Source of the DNA: Apostichopus japonicus
Taxonomy: Eukaryota; Echinodermata; Holothuroidea; Aspidochirotida; Stichopodidae
Direction of reading: 5' to 3'
Assembly (NCBI RefSeq): GCF_037975245.1
Contig: NC_092571.1
Coordinates: forward strand, 977,501-1,041,500
DNA length: 64,000 nucleotides
In this document: positions 1 to 11,988 of the stretch, piece by piece
Layout of the letters: the number at the start of each line of letters is the position of its first letter
Numbering within the stretch: the stretch's first letter is position 1
Translations under genes and position numbers: made by a program
The notes under the pieces: model-generated
Told to the model about the DNA's origin: nothing
Database searches by the model: none
The model's input: the letters and a program-made list of their open reading frames with translations, nothing else

Positions 1-2468
1 GATGAACAGCCATCTCTTCGCCCTCATCACGACTCCTCGACCTATACCATAAATATCGCCCTCAATACCCAGGGCAAGGACTATGAGGTAGGCAAGACAT
101 CTCTTATGGTCATCTCTCTGATTAATTGTTCTCTTATACTTATTATATGATAGAATCAGGTGTGCTAGAGGTTGTGGATTCAAGTCCAGGTGTAACATTG
201 AATGTTGTTGTTGTTAGGTGGTAGGTTCAATGTAGACCAAGCATTGGAATCAGGTGTGCTAGAGGTTGTGGGTTCAAGTCCAGGTGTAACACTGAATGCT
301 GTTGTTGTTAGGTGGTAGGTTCAATGTAGACCAAGCATTGGAATCAGGTGTGCTAGAGGTTGTGGGTTCAAGTCCAGGTGTAACATTGAATGTTGTTGTT
401 GTTAGGTGGTAGGTTCAATGTAGACCAAGCATTGGAATCAGGTGTGCTAGAGGTTGTGGGTTCAAGTCCAGGTGTAACACTGAATACTGTTGTTGTTGTT
501 AGGTTGTAGGTTCAATATAGACCAAGCATTGGAATCAGGTGTGCTAGAGGTTGTGGGTTCAAGTCCAGGTGTAACACTGAATACTGTTGTTGTTGTTAGG
601 TTGTAGGTTCAATATAGACCAAGCATTGGAATCAGGTGTGCTAGAGGTTGTGGGTTCAAGTCCAGGTGTAACACTGAATACTGTTGTTGAAAGGTTGTAG
701 GTTCAATATAGACCAAGCATTGGAATCAGGTGTGCTAGAGGTTGTGGGTTCAAGTCCAGGTGTAACACTGAATACTGTTGTTGTTAGGTTGTAGGTTCAA
801 TATAGACCAAGCATTGGAATCATGTGTGCTAGAAGTTGTGGGTTCAAGTCCAGGTGTAACACTGAATACTGTTGTTGAAAGGTTGTAGGTTCAATATAGA
901 CCAAGCATTGGAATCAGGTATGCTAGACGTTGTGGGTTCAAGTCCAGGTGTAACACTGAATACTGTTGTTGTTAGGTTGTAGGTTCAAGATAGACCAAGC
1001 ATTGGAATCAGGTGTGCTAGAGGTTGTGGGTTCAAGTCCAGGTGTAACATTGAATGCTGTTGTTGTTAAATTGTAGGTTCAATATAGACCAAGCATTGGA
1101 ATCAGGTGTGCTAGAAGTTGTGGGTTCAAGTCCAGGTGTAACACTGAATACTGTTGTTGTTGTTAGGTTGTAGGTTCAATATAGACCAAGCATTGGAATC
1201 AGGTGTGCTAGAGGTTGTGGGTTCAAGTCCAGGTGTAACACTGAATACTGTTGTTGTTGTTAGGTTGTAGGTTCAATATAGACCAAGCATTGGACTCAGG
1301 TGTGCTAGAGGTTGTGGGTTCAAGTCCAGGTGTAACACTGAATGTTGTTGTTGTTAGGTTGTAGGTTCAATATAGACCAAGCATTGGAATCAGGTGTGCT
1401 AGAGGTTGTGGGTTCAAGTCCAGGTGTAACACTGAATACTGTTGTTGTTAGGTTGTAGGTTCAATATAGACCAAGCATTGGAATCAGGTGTGCTAGAGGT
1501 TGTGGGTTCAAGTCCAGGTGTAACATTGAATGCTGTTGTTGTTAAATTGTAGGTTCAATATAGACCAAGCATTGGAATCAGGTGTGGTGGAGTTGTGGGT
1601 TCAAGTCCAGGTGTAACACTGAATACTGTTGTTGTTAGGTTGTAGGTTCAATATAGACCAAGCATTGGAATCAGGTGTGCTAGAGGTTGTGGGTTCAAGT
1701 CCAGGTGTAACATTGAATGCTGTTGTTGTTAAATTGTAGGTTCAATATAGACCAAGCATTGGAATCAGGTGTGCTAGAGGTTGTGGGATAAAATACAGGT
1801 CTGAAACAGTATGATGCTAGAGCCCAGACCTAAGAATGAAATAAAGTATTCAAGAAGTGGGATCCATTCCCAGGCCTAACAATGGAGTATAATGTGGTAG
1901 AGGCTAGGAGCTAATGCCCAGGCCTAACAATGGAACCAAATATGCAAGTTTGGAATCTATTATGCTAGATGTGCATTCAAGTCTAGATCTAACGAAGGAG
2001 AGAGGTGTGCAAGACATCATGGATTAAAGGCCAAGTCTAATAATGGAATCCAATGATATGATGTTTGTATATAAGGTTTGCTTGTTATGTGTAATGTCCT
2101 TTTAGGCATAATTGAGAAAAATGTTAAAGGTTGAAAATTTGCCTGTGAAGAATTACCTGTCAAAAATTCAATGCTGTTTGTAGGGTATGCTGCTCTGAGC
2201 TTCACAATCACAGAACTTTTGTAAACGGTTTTGCCTGAGCTGTTCCAATATACTATCTTGGAGTTTGTGGAATGTTTTTGTGAAACATTTGCTTCCCTTT
2301 TAATTCTTGCAGGGCGGTGGTGCCAGATTCACTCGTTACAACTGTAGCTGCATCGGCCTCAAGAAGGGCTGGACACTGATGCATCCTGGGAAATTAACGC
2401 ACCAACACGAGGGATTGCCAACAACAAACGGAACCCGGTACATTATGATTTCCTTCATTGATCCATGA
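1..2468 (+). CDS. PLOD: Procollagen-lysine 2-oxoglutarate 5-dioxygenase, last two exons (3' partial gene)
   Basis: Two exons, 1-87 and 2313-2468, join in phase 0 (GAG|GT...AG|GGC) and give 80 codons ending in TGA at 2466-2468. This is the C-terminal Fe(II)/2-oxoglutarate dioxygenase domain of lysyl hydroxylase, which hydroxylates collagen lysines in the endoplasmic reticulum. Visible motifs are HHDSST, which holds the H-x-D iron ligands; the distal histidine in [11 protein letters not shown]; the arginine in GTRYIM that binds the 2-oxoglutarate carboxylate; and the family terminus SFIDP, matching the vertebrate SFVDP ending. [12 protein letters not shown] is near-identical to the vertebrate family. 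One difference is Ala in GGGARF where vertebrate PLODs usually have Cys. The rest of the gene lies left of the window. Which paralogue (PLOD1, 2 or 3) it matches cannot be decided from 80 residues, and many invertebrates have a single PLOD. Confidence 0.93.
151..1790. repeat. ~94-bp tandem array, about 18 copies, in the last PLOD intron
   Basis: The unit contains GAATCAGGTGTGCTAGAGG, GTGGGTTCAAGTCCAGGTG, a short variable GTT run, and TAGACCAAGCATTGG. CCAAGCATTGG recurs 17 times at about 92-98 bp spacing. Length differences come mainly from the number of GTT triplets. Copies are nearly identical, so expansion is recent. Each unit carries GGTTCAAGTCC, which resembles the B box of RNA polymerase III tRNA promoters, but I see no complete tRNA fold. 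Confidence 0.95.
1791..2060. repeat. Degenerate older copies of the intronic array
   Basis: Beyond the clean array the sequence keeps echoes of the unit: GCTAGAG near 1816, CCCAGGCCTAACAATGGA twice (about 1870-1935), and GCTAGATGTGCATTCAAGTC near 1965. These look like diverged units, possibly with a shorter ancestral period of about 55-60 bp. Confidence 0.5.
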
Positions 2469-2660
2469 ACGGCGCTTGCTGTCGTAATGTTTTATGGGAA
2501 AAGAGGTTTATTTTTGTACGTTTTTGTAACTTTTTGTACCTCATATTACCAACAAGTGCTATGGAAGGAGTTAGAGGAAGAAATAAGTAGAAATCTGACA
2601 AGTTGACAAGATGTGAATGGAAAGGGTGACATGGGTAATTAAATAAAGGAAAATGTAAGA
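2469..2660 (+). other. PLOD 3' untranslated region with candidate poly(A) signal
   Basis: Sequence after the PLOD stop has no open frame. AATAAA at 2642-2647, about 175 bases past the stop, is a plausible polyadenylation hexamer. No cDNA evidence is available, so the real 3' end is uncertain. Confidence 0.45.
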
Positions 2661-5248
2661 ATCAATTTATTTCAACTTTGAGTGAGAGGAGAGATCATGG
2701 TGGTCAGGCTCTGGAAATGTTATTTTTAATGTTATATTTGTTGGTGGGGAGGGGGATGTGAGAGAGGGAGGGGGAGGGGGGCAAGAAGGTAAATGTGTAA
2801 GTCAGTGACTTGATAAAATTGAGTTGTAATTGTGAAAGCAAGCTTATAGCAAGTAACTGACTTCAGAAATAATTCACTGTAATAATAGTGCTGTGATTAT
2901 GTTACACATGTCATTAATTTGGTCACACATTTTTTTTTCCCCTTTTTGTCCCAGTTATTCTTGTCTTCAGTGAGGTTTTTGTTTAACTTTTCACTTGTTT
3001 GCTTTTTCACTCAGTGGAAATAGGGTGGGGCAGGAGGGGGGGAGTAATTTTATGTGATTCAAACTGCCAAGATTATGCAATTTTCCAATCAATAAGGTAA
3101 CAATATGTAGCCAATTCTTCTTGCATTCAGATATTCAGAAAACCACCCAATTATATTTTTGTCTGTTGCAACAATGCAAATTAAAGTTTAACATTTGACA
3201 CTGCAAGATCAATGAAATAATTTAAAAAAATTTATATTAATTTGTGCTATGCCAGAGGTCTTGAGTATTTTTCTTAAGATGTGTATAAAATTTACTTAAA
3301 ACTTTGAAATATTTATATTTATTGATTCTTCCCACCCCAGAGTCGTATACTTACACGGTAATGTCACATTTTTTTCTATTTTTATACATGTTACGCTTGA
3401 TTCAGATACTCGTTTGGAGTCCGATATTTTGAAAACTAATTTAATGGTCATTTGTGTCCTTCTTGACGATTGATAAATTCTCTGTTCATTTTTCTTAATT
3501 TTTCTGCATCTTATTTCCGGTTTTGTCATCTTGCCTTGTTAACTGGTTATCTCTCTCATACATCTGCTCAAAGGAATTTACTAATTACAAGAAAAACTTA
3601 ACATGTGTTAATGGTGGATTAAGAGAAAAAAAAACTCTAGTTTTTGCTCTTACGTTGTTTGTTTTTCAATATTTTTTTTATTTCTCCTTTTTTTGGGTCA
3701 ATTTTTCAGTTTATATTTTTTAATATTTTTTACTATATTTTTTAAGATAAAGAGGTTTTATTCTTGTCTACACATTGCTGCAGTTCTTGCCATTCTATGT
3801 GCTGCTCAGTTTAGGCTTTGGTTTTCAATTTCAAACCACACCAGTCTTGGTGTCGTTATTTTTAATATTATTACATATTATGTGATGCTAACATTCACAT
3901 TCATATGTATATATTGGGTACATGCACTCTTTGAGTGGGACATCACTGTTTTGTCACAGAGAGGGGGATGAGGGGGGGGGTGAAGAAGGGAGGATAAGAG
4001 TAGCATTTGATATTAAAGCTTACTTTTGCATCCAGTAGGAAATACATCATCATTCTAGTTGAGTGCTGACTAACTAGGATGTATATGTAGTTACAACAAC
4101 AAATCTGAGAGTCTAATCTGAGAGTTGAATCCAATCGCAGAATAGTTTGTGTCCCACACAATTAACTTAATAAACTCCTCCTCATTTTCCAATTTCCAGA
4201 ATTTATATCATGATTAGATAACAGTATGCAAAATATGAAAATGAAAAATACAAAATGTTTCTAAAATCGAAAACAAAACGTACTTGGTAGGACGACTATA
4301 AACATTTACCAGTTTGGTTCAGATAAGATCTCTCTTATTATTGACGCAAAAATTCCTGGTTTTCAACCCCTAGTCAAACCTCTGATCCAAATTATATTTC
4401 CTTTCTTCATGTAATCGAGTACTAAACTAGAATTCGTTTGTTATTTGAGATTCATTATTAAACTATTCACTTAATTTTGCATTAGATTTCACATCGTTTT
4501 TTACGTCTATTTAGAAATCCATTGTTTTCTGATATTGTCGTTAGCCATCCGTTGATGTTGTTTTTGTAATCTATTCTGCCAGTATTAGTTTGAACTGAAA
4601 ACTGTATGATTTGCCATATTCAGTTTATTGCCCCAATTTTTATGTTGCCAAGTTTTTTTTATTCTTTTTCTTTAGTTTAACTTTTGTTAACACTAACAAA
4701 TAAAAATAATTGACAAGTGTAACGAGTTAAAAATAAAATTAAAAAAAGCAAACTTTCATGCATTATTCCTTTACTGACGGTATAGTTGTACCATCACTGG
4801 GATTCTTCAGTAATGACTATTGAGTCCCACATTTGATGATTCAGCTTATAGTATCACAGTAGCTACAGGTGTATCCCTGGGACTGGGACACAATGACTAG
4901 CTCTGCAAACAGGACATAGCGGCCCAGCTGTGTTTGGAAATCTATTCCGTGTTTCCCCGATATGAGTCTAAAAGAGACAATATTTCATGCAACAAATTTA
5001 ATTGCTGAAATTTGTTGGACAAAGTGACTTTTTAGGACATCAGTTCCAGCATTCCTAGCATTGCAGCATTTTAAGTGAGGAACAAACAATTTTTTTGCCA
5101 CGGGGGACGTTTGCATATCATCGCTTTAACCACAGCATTTTACCCATATGATTAAATAGCTCATCACTTAGAGTGGAAGAGGTACCACGGTGTATTAAAG
5201 ATTTTAATATTCTGGTCGCGTTTGTCTGCTAGAATTTAAGTAAAAGCT
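2661..5248. other. Intergenic, no gene seen
   Basis: AT-rich DNA with only short random open frames. A G-rich tract lies at about 2740-2795 and another G run at about 3961-3980. No splice-bounded open segment, RNA gene or transposon end was recognised. Confidence 0.5.
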
Positions 5249-7937
5249 TCCCCCATCCCTCCCCGTACACCTCCCCATCCCTCCCAGTACAGCTCCCCAC
5301 CCCCGTTCACCTCCCCCATCCCTCCCAGTACAGCACCCCATCCATCCCAGTACACCTCCCCCATCCCTCCCAGTACAGCACCCCATCCCTCCCAGTACAG
5401 CACCCCATCCCTCCCAGTACAGCACCCCCATCCCTCCCAGTACACCTCCCCCACCCCTCCCAGTACAGCTCCCCCATCCCTCCCAGTACAGCTCCCCCAT
5501 CCCTCCCAGTACACCTCCCCCATCCCTCCCAGTACAGCACCCCCATCCCTCCCAGTACAGCATCCCCATCCCTCCTAGTACACCTCCCCCATCCCTCCCA
5601 GTACAGCACCCCCATTCCTCCCAGTACAGCTCCCCCACCCCTCCCAGTACAGCATCCCCATCCCTCCTAGTACAGCTCCCCCATCCTTCCCAGCCCCCAT
5701 CCCTCCCAGTACAGCACCCCCATCCCTCCTAGTACACCTCCCCCATCCCTCCCAGTACAGCACCCCCATTCCTCCCAGTACAGCTCCCCCACCCCTCCCA
5801 GTACAGCTTCCCCATCCCTCCCAGTACAGCTCCCCCATCCTTCCCAGCCCCCATCCCTCCCATTACAGCTCCCCCATCCTTCCCAGCCCCCATCCCTCCC
5901 AGTACAGCGCCCCCATCCCTCCCAGTACAGCTCCCCCATCCTTCCCAGCCCCCATCCCTCCCAGTACAGCTCCCCCATCCTTCCCAGCCCCCATCCCTCC
6001 CAGTACAGCTCCCCCATCCTTCCCAGCCCCCATCCCTCCCAGTACAGCATCCCCATCCCTCCTAGTACACCTCCCCCATCCCTCCCAGTACAGCACCCCC
6101 ATTCCTCCCAGTACAGCTCCCCCACCCCTCCCAGTACAGCTTCCCCATCCCTCCCAGTACAGCTCCCCCATCCTTCCCAGCCCCCATCCCTCCCATTACA
6201 GCTCCCCCATCCTTCCCAGCCCCCATCCCTCCCAGTACAGCTCCCCCATCCTTCCCAGCCCCCATCCCTCCCAGTACAGCACCCCCATCCTTCCCAGCCC
6301 CCATCCCTCCCAGTACAGCTCCCCCATCCTTCCCAGCCCCCATCCCTCCCAGTACAGCATCCCCATCCCTCCTAGTACACCTCCCCCATCCCTCCCAGTA
6401 CAGCACCCCCATTCCTCCCAGTACAGCTCCCCCACCCCTCCCAGTACAGCTTCCCCATCCTTCCCAGTACAGCTCCCCCATCCTTCCCAGCCCCCATCCC
6501 TCCCAGTACAGCTCCCCCATCCTTCCCAGCCCCCATCCCTCCCAGTACAGCTCCCCCATCCTTCCCAGCCCCCATCCCTCCCAGTACAGCATCCCCATCC
6601 CTCCCATTACAGCTTCCCCATCCTTCCCAGCCCCCATCCCTCCCAGTACAGCTCCCCCATCCTTCCCAGCCCCCATCCCTCCCAGTACAGCTCCCCCATC
6701 CTTCCCAGCCCCCATCCCTCCCAGTACAGCATCCCCATCCCTCCTAGTACACCTCCCCCATCCCTCCCAGTACAGCACCCCCATTCCTCCCAGTACAGCT
6801 CCCCCACCCCTCCCAGTACAGCTTCCCCATCCTTCCCAGTACAGCTCCCCCATCCTTCCCAGCCCCCATCCCTCCCAGTACAGCTCCCCCATCCTTCCCA
6901 GCCCCCATCCCTCCCAGTACAGCTCCCCCATCCTTCCCAGCCCCCATCCCTCCCAGTACAGCATCCCCATCCCTCCCATTACAGCTTCCCCATCCCTCCC
7001 AGTACAGCTCCCCCATCCTTCCCAGCCCCCATCCCTCCCAGTACAGCTCCCCCATCCTTCCCAGCCCCCATCCCTCCCAGTACAGCATCCCCATCCCTCC
7101 CAGTACAGCTCCCCCATCCTTCCCAGCCCCCATCCCTCCCAGTACAGCATCCTCATCCCTCCCATTACAGCTTCCCCATCCCTCCCAGTACAGCTCCCCC
7201 ATCCTTCCCAGCCCCCATCCCTCCCATTACAGCTCCCCCATCCTTCCCAGCCCCCATCCCTCCCATTACAGCTCCCCCATCCTTCCCAGCCCCCATCCCT
7301 CCCAGTACAGCTCCCCCATCCTTCCCAGCCCCCATCCCTCCCAGTACAGCTCCCCCATCCCTCCCATTACAGCTTCCCCATCCTTCCCAGCCCCCATCCC
7401 TCCCAGTACAGCTCCCCCATCCTTCCCAGCCCCCATCCCTCCCAGTACAGCATCCCCATCCCTCCCATTACAGCTTCCCCATCCTTCCCAGTACAGCTCC
7501 CCCATCCTTCCCAGCCCCCATCCCTCCCATTACAGCTCCCCCATCCTTCCCAGCCCCCATCCCTCCCAGTACAGCTCCCCCATCCTTCCCAGCCCCCATC
7601 CCTCCCAGTACAGCTCCCCCATCCCTCCCATTACAGCTTCCCCATCCTTCCCAGCCCCCATCCCTCCCAGTACAGCTCCCCCATCCTTCCCAGCCCCCAT
7701 CCCTCCCAGTACAGCATCCCCATCCCTCCCATTACAGCTTCCCCATCCTTCCCAGCCCCCATCCCTCCCAGTACAGCTCCCCCATCCCTCCCATTACAGC
7801 TTCCCCATCCTTCCCAGCCCCCATCCTTCCCAGTACAGCTCCCCCATCCTTCCCAGCCCCCATCCCTCCCATTACAGCTCCCCCATCCTTCCCAGCCCCC
7901 ATCCCTCCCAGTACAGCTTCCCCAGCCCTCCCAGGAC
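5249..7937. repeat. 2.7-kb C-rich minisatellite of 23-bp and 16-bp units
   Basis: The array is built from a 23-bp unit (CCTCCCAGTACAGCTCCCCCATC and variants) alternating with a 16-bp short unit (CTTCCCAGCCCCCATC). Together these make a 39-bp composite that dominates from about 5830 onward; the first ~400 bp are mainly the 23-bp unit. Larger blocks recur too: the series from TACAGCATCCCCATCCCTCCTAGTAC through TTCCTCCCAGTACAG appears near 5650, 6045, 6355 and 6730. The minus strand is long-open in several frames (WEGWG-type repeats), but this follows from the stop-free unit and does not indicate a gene. The minus strand is dense in GGG tracts. Confidence 0.96.
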
Positions 7938-10065
7938 CTTTACTCAAGTCATTCTAGGGTCAGAATACTTAAACTTCATTTTGTTTGACCATTTTGAGAA
8001 TCCAACTTGGCCGATGCTACATTCTTAGTTGACTTCAAACTATTGTTTATGTAAAGTTCATCTATGTAAGAACTTCTAAGTCAAAGATAGAAAGTTGCCT
8101 ACTTGACTACCAGTGTCTGGTCAAGTGAGGGGGGGGGGGGTCCCCTACCTCCCATCAGTCACGGGGTAGTTTTGCATCCCGCCGGGGATTAATTAGACCT
8201 CTACTGGTACATTGCCACCTTTTTTTCAAGCTCACATATAGTATTTAGTAGCACAACCTTGTGTATAGAGCTGCTTATGAATGCCTGGTTTACGATGTAA
8301 CTATGCCTCAGAATGCACCATATAATGTCTAAATATTTAATGTCATTCCCGGGGGGGGGGGGTAGGGGGATTCAGACCCCTTACATGGGAGTCGGCATCA
8401 ATGATTCCCTTACTTTGATTCCTTCATATGCATCTGGCCCTCCCATCATGTATCAGGCCCCGACCTAAAGCAGTCGGGGAAGGTGGGGAATTCTGGTTCA
8501 AGCCTGCTCTATATACAGCCCTTGATAGGCTGTCAAGGAAAGACATTTAAATATATTGTATATAATTGAATATCCTTCCGCCATCCAACTCCCGTTGGAC
8601 CTTTACTATTCATATCTTGCTTCCCACGCTGTTACCCATGGGTCAATAGTTCCTGATTTAGGGCCATCTTCATACATTATAAGTTTTATTCAATTAATAA
8701 TAATAATGAGAAGAAAAACAGGATGTGAGCAAAAATGAATTTTTGTTGTAAATTCGGAGACGACTTCCTCAAAAAGTAAAAAAAAAATCGTTCAAGCTCG
8801 GAAAGTTCTGCTTCCTTTGAAAGTCGATTTAGTTCCGACCAACGCTTGAAAAGATCCTTTGAGTGTAGTGGTAGTGGAGAGAGAAGGGAAGGGGTGGACA
8901 GGATGTATATTCCTACAATAATTCTTCATTGGCGGGAATTCTCGTTTTATGATTTATTCATGAGTTCGATGACGACATTTGGAGTAATAAAGTGCTGGGG
9001 CTGTGTTTTCTATAAATGTCTTATTCAATATCAACCCTCCCTCAGGCCTATGTGATATCTGAAATGTCGACGACGAAAGCCACAATCTGTTAGGTTGACT
9101 TCTTTCCGTACGTTAAAGCTAAGCAAAATATGAAAGATTGGGTTGTTTCTGGAAACCCAATTCTGATAATGTTATTACGGATGGTCAGGTTGTTAATTTA
9201 TACTCTCACGATTGATATCGTGTCAGCAATGACAAGAAAAGTCACGAGTGGTTTCGCTGCGAGGAAAAAATGAGCCCATCCATGTATCTATCGACTTCTA
9301 GTTTACATACTAGGGAGCTTTGTGATGAGTAACCACGTCCTCCCCAGTCTCCGGGAAAGAAGGAAAACACTTTTTCTTGTGAGAGATGGCATGGATCAGC
9401 TTGCAATGTGTGTATATTTGCAATGTGTGTATCGTAGTGTACAATTCTCTCAACACATATACACAAGTTCAGTCATTTACAGTGCAAACTAATCCTCTGG
9501 ATACCGACTCAAAAAAAATCCGCGCCCAATTTATCACTACCCGTAATTGCTTTGATAACATATAGGCCTAGATGTGGCTGCATACTTAGTGCCAAACGCA
9601 TTACACGATCCAATTCCTAAGGAACTTCGATTCTCTTTAGGAATTGATTGGTCTCAATGCTCCTAGTTTGAATACCATGAGCCTTTTCTTTAATCAAGTC
9701 TTTTGTTAGACTATCTGTGTTCAATTGTCTGTAATATTTTTTTATAATATTTTTATATTTGTTTTACGTAATTTGTGAATGATGGCTTGATTCCAAATTG
9801 ACTGAAAATGTACTTAATATCACCCCTATTTGTAAGAAGGTTGATTTGATTGTAATTATAGACAGGTCAGTCTTACTACTGCTCTCATTATCCATGGGTG
9901 GTGGAGTGGTGGGGTGGGTGGTGGGGGAGGGGTAAAGTGCTATGGTAACAGTGTATCGGTAGCTTCCTGTCCTGGTCGCAGATCGGACGCCCATGCTTGA
10001 GACTATTTCATGTTCCTGATTAGACAAACATCCCGGGTACACATTAGGAAAGTAAAGATGACAAC
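7938..10065. other. Intergenic, no gene seen; poly-G tracts
   Basis: No supportable coding exon. It contains 12-base G runs at 8129-8140 and 8351-8362. There is a hairpin-capable pair at 8458-8480 (CCCCGAC / GTCGGGG) and a 10-bp inverted repeat CAATTCCTAA / TTAGGAATTG at 9611-9620 and 9637-9646. Confidence 0.45.
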
Positions 10066-10128
10066 CGACTCTACTGACGTAGATGACGTAGATGACGTAG
10101 ATGACGTAGATGACGTAGCTCTACTGAC
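10066..10128. repeat. 9-bp tandem repeat of TGACGTAGA flanked by a direct repeat
   Basis: TGACGTAGA recurs about five times in perfect 9-bp register. CTCTACTGAC lies on both sides. Each unit contains TGACGT, the half-site core bound by CREB/ATF-type bZIP factors. Whether it regulates anything is unknown; it lies about 4 kb downstream of the LRR-Ig gene's start and outside any identified promoter. Confidence 0.8.
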
Positions 10129-10299
10129 AAAAGACTTACACATAGTACGTATGTTTGTTCAATAATGTATATCGTAGTGAGAATATATGAATACAAAATA
10201 ACGCCGCCCCTCCCCCCATATTAAAAACAAAAACAAAAACGACGTTAGTTACAAAGCGATCCAATCTAACGACATTACGGTCACCGTCAGCATCTAGTA

Positions 10300-10620
10300 T
10301 ACATGCATACGGCTAGTATGCTCCTCATCACCAGAGGTATGTACAGCCAATATGCAGCTAGTATGAACTTCATCACCAAAGGTAATTAAGCATCCATTCA
10401 CCTGGCATGAACCTCACCACCGGAGGTTTGTACAGCTAATATGTAGCTTGCATGCACCTCATAATCATCTGAACCATTTACAATATACACATGTACACAC
10501 AGCAGACATACACTTCATTATAAAAGGTATTGACAGTATACGTTCAACTAACATGCCCCTCATCACCAGAGATAAGTATCCATACAGCTGGCATAAACCT
10601 CATCACTAGAGGTATTTTTG
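10300..10620. repeat. Degenerate ~45-bp tandem repeat
   Basis: About seven poorly matching units share the core ATGAACCTCATCACCAGAGGTATGTACAGC, seen near 10318, 10365, 10409, 10455, 10510, 10552 and 10585. Divergence between copies is high, so the array is old. Confidence 0.6.
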
Positions 10621-11988
10621 TCGGTAGCTTTGAAGATATCAAAATTTCTTTGAAAATGACTGGTGTAGAAATACTTACTGTGAGGGTGTGACGTCATATC
10701 CTCACTTCCTTAACATGTGTGAATATATTTCTTTAAAATTTCTCTACATTTTTTTAACCCATTTGAAAATAATATAATCAAAAATTCTTCAGATGTTTAA
10801 TCTCAAATACTTCTTTTGACAAATATGAGATCTCCTGACATATCTTTTGGTTGAAAGTCATGAAATCTCACAAAATATTTAGAAAGAAAAAAACAAAGAA
10901 CTTTTCAGGAATGTGAGGATGTGACATCACAGCTAGTCAGATTTCAGCAGTTTCTACATTATCTGGTAAAACTTTACACTTGAATATCTCTTTAACCGAA
11001 AAAGATATTTGAACAGTTTTTCACCATTGTGTTTCTTTTATTGTCCTCTTTCATAATATGATTATTACATAAACATGTATGACAACTGAACCAATCCTTT
11101 AGCACGTGAACTTTAGTAACTATGTAAATAATAGAATTGGTTCAAATTGACGATTTCAACAAAATCTAAATGTAACTACAATGAAAACAATGTAACGAGA
11201 CTTCCTTTGAACTACCCAAAATTACTGAGAAGTTCATTCATCGGATATATCGGAATATTGATTCGTTTGGTAGAAATTATTCAAGCAGGTAATAACTCAC
11301 TTAAAATAGAAGCTAATTCTAGGGTGTCCTAGTCAAATTCATGGTACTGTGGCAGTTGCTAGTAATATAGGACAAACAATATGATGGTGTCACGGTGTTA
11401 TACCAGTTTGAAGTTGTACTTAGTTTACAGCCTGTGTCATGGTTGCCAGTTTTTCTGTAACACAACCTGTCAAATTTAGAGAATTAACCGGCCAAATCGA
11501 GTGAATAAAGGCCAAAAACATTTTTGTCCCTATACATAAGTAGCCTACAATTTGGTGGTTTGCATTCCTTTTCGACATGATGACTCTATGTAGGCTACCG
11601 GCGTAGATAGCTTTTCCAAAGTGTGGAGGACAAAAGGCTTAGATATACCGCTATGCCTATGAAATATATTTGTGTGAGATCTCTCTACGTTGTTCTCCAA
11701 ATTCCCCTCTTCATGGTCCCCCATTTCTCCCTCCAACTCTTTCCCCAACTCCCTCCTATCTCTCTTATCTCTCATTTTTTTTTGGGGGGGGAGGGGAGTG
11801 GGGACTGCCCAGTCGCCTTTCTGGCAACGCGCTTGTCCGCTATTCGTCCTTTTTGGAAACAGGATCCGCCACAAATGATCTTTTCATCAGTTTTCTTTAT
11901 GCGTATGATATACTTTACATATTGTAAACATATACAATGTTCATAGACCAGCTAATTTAACACATCCGCTCAAGTCTCTGCATGCGCT
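10621..11988. other. Intergenic / 3' flank of the LRR-Ig gene
   Basis: No coding exon recognised. Overlapping short open frames at 11545-11946 run on both strands through a pyrimidine-rich and G-rich patch (11700-11810) and have no domain. The 3' untranslated region of the minus-strand LRR-Ig gene must begin here, but I could not pick a convincing poly(A) signal. Confidence 0.4.

Noticed and set aside
153-1790. The 94-bp array as a CRISPR array
   Set aside because: Whole units are repeated with no unique spacers, inside a eukaryotic intron.
5204-7947. Many long minus-strand open frames (Gly/Trp/Glu-rich repeats, up to 367 codons)
   Set aside because: They come from a stop-free minisatellite unit, occur in all three frames, have no splice context and no domain.
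8486-8510. GGTTCAAGCCTGC as a tRNA B box
   Set aside because: No A box or cloverleaf around it.
11545-11946. Overlapping ~100-codon frames on both strands
   Set aside because: They lie over pyrimidine and G-rich low-complexity sequence and have no domain.
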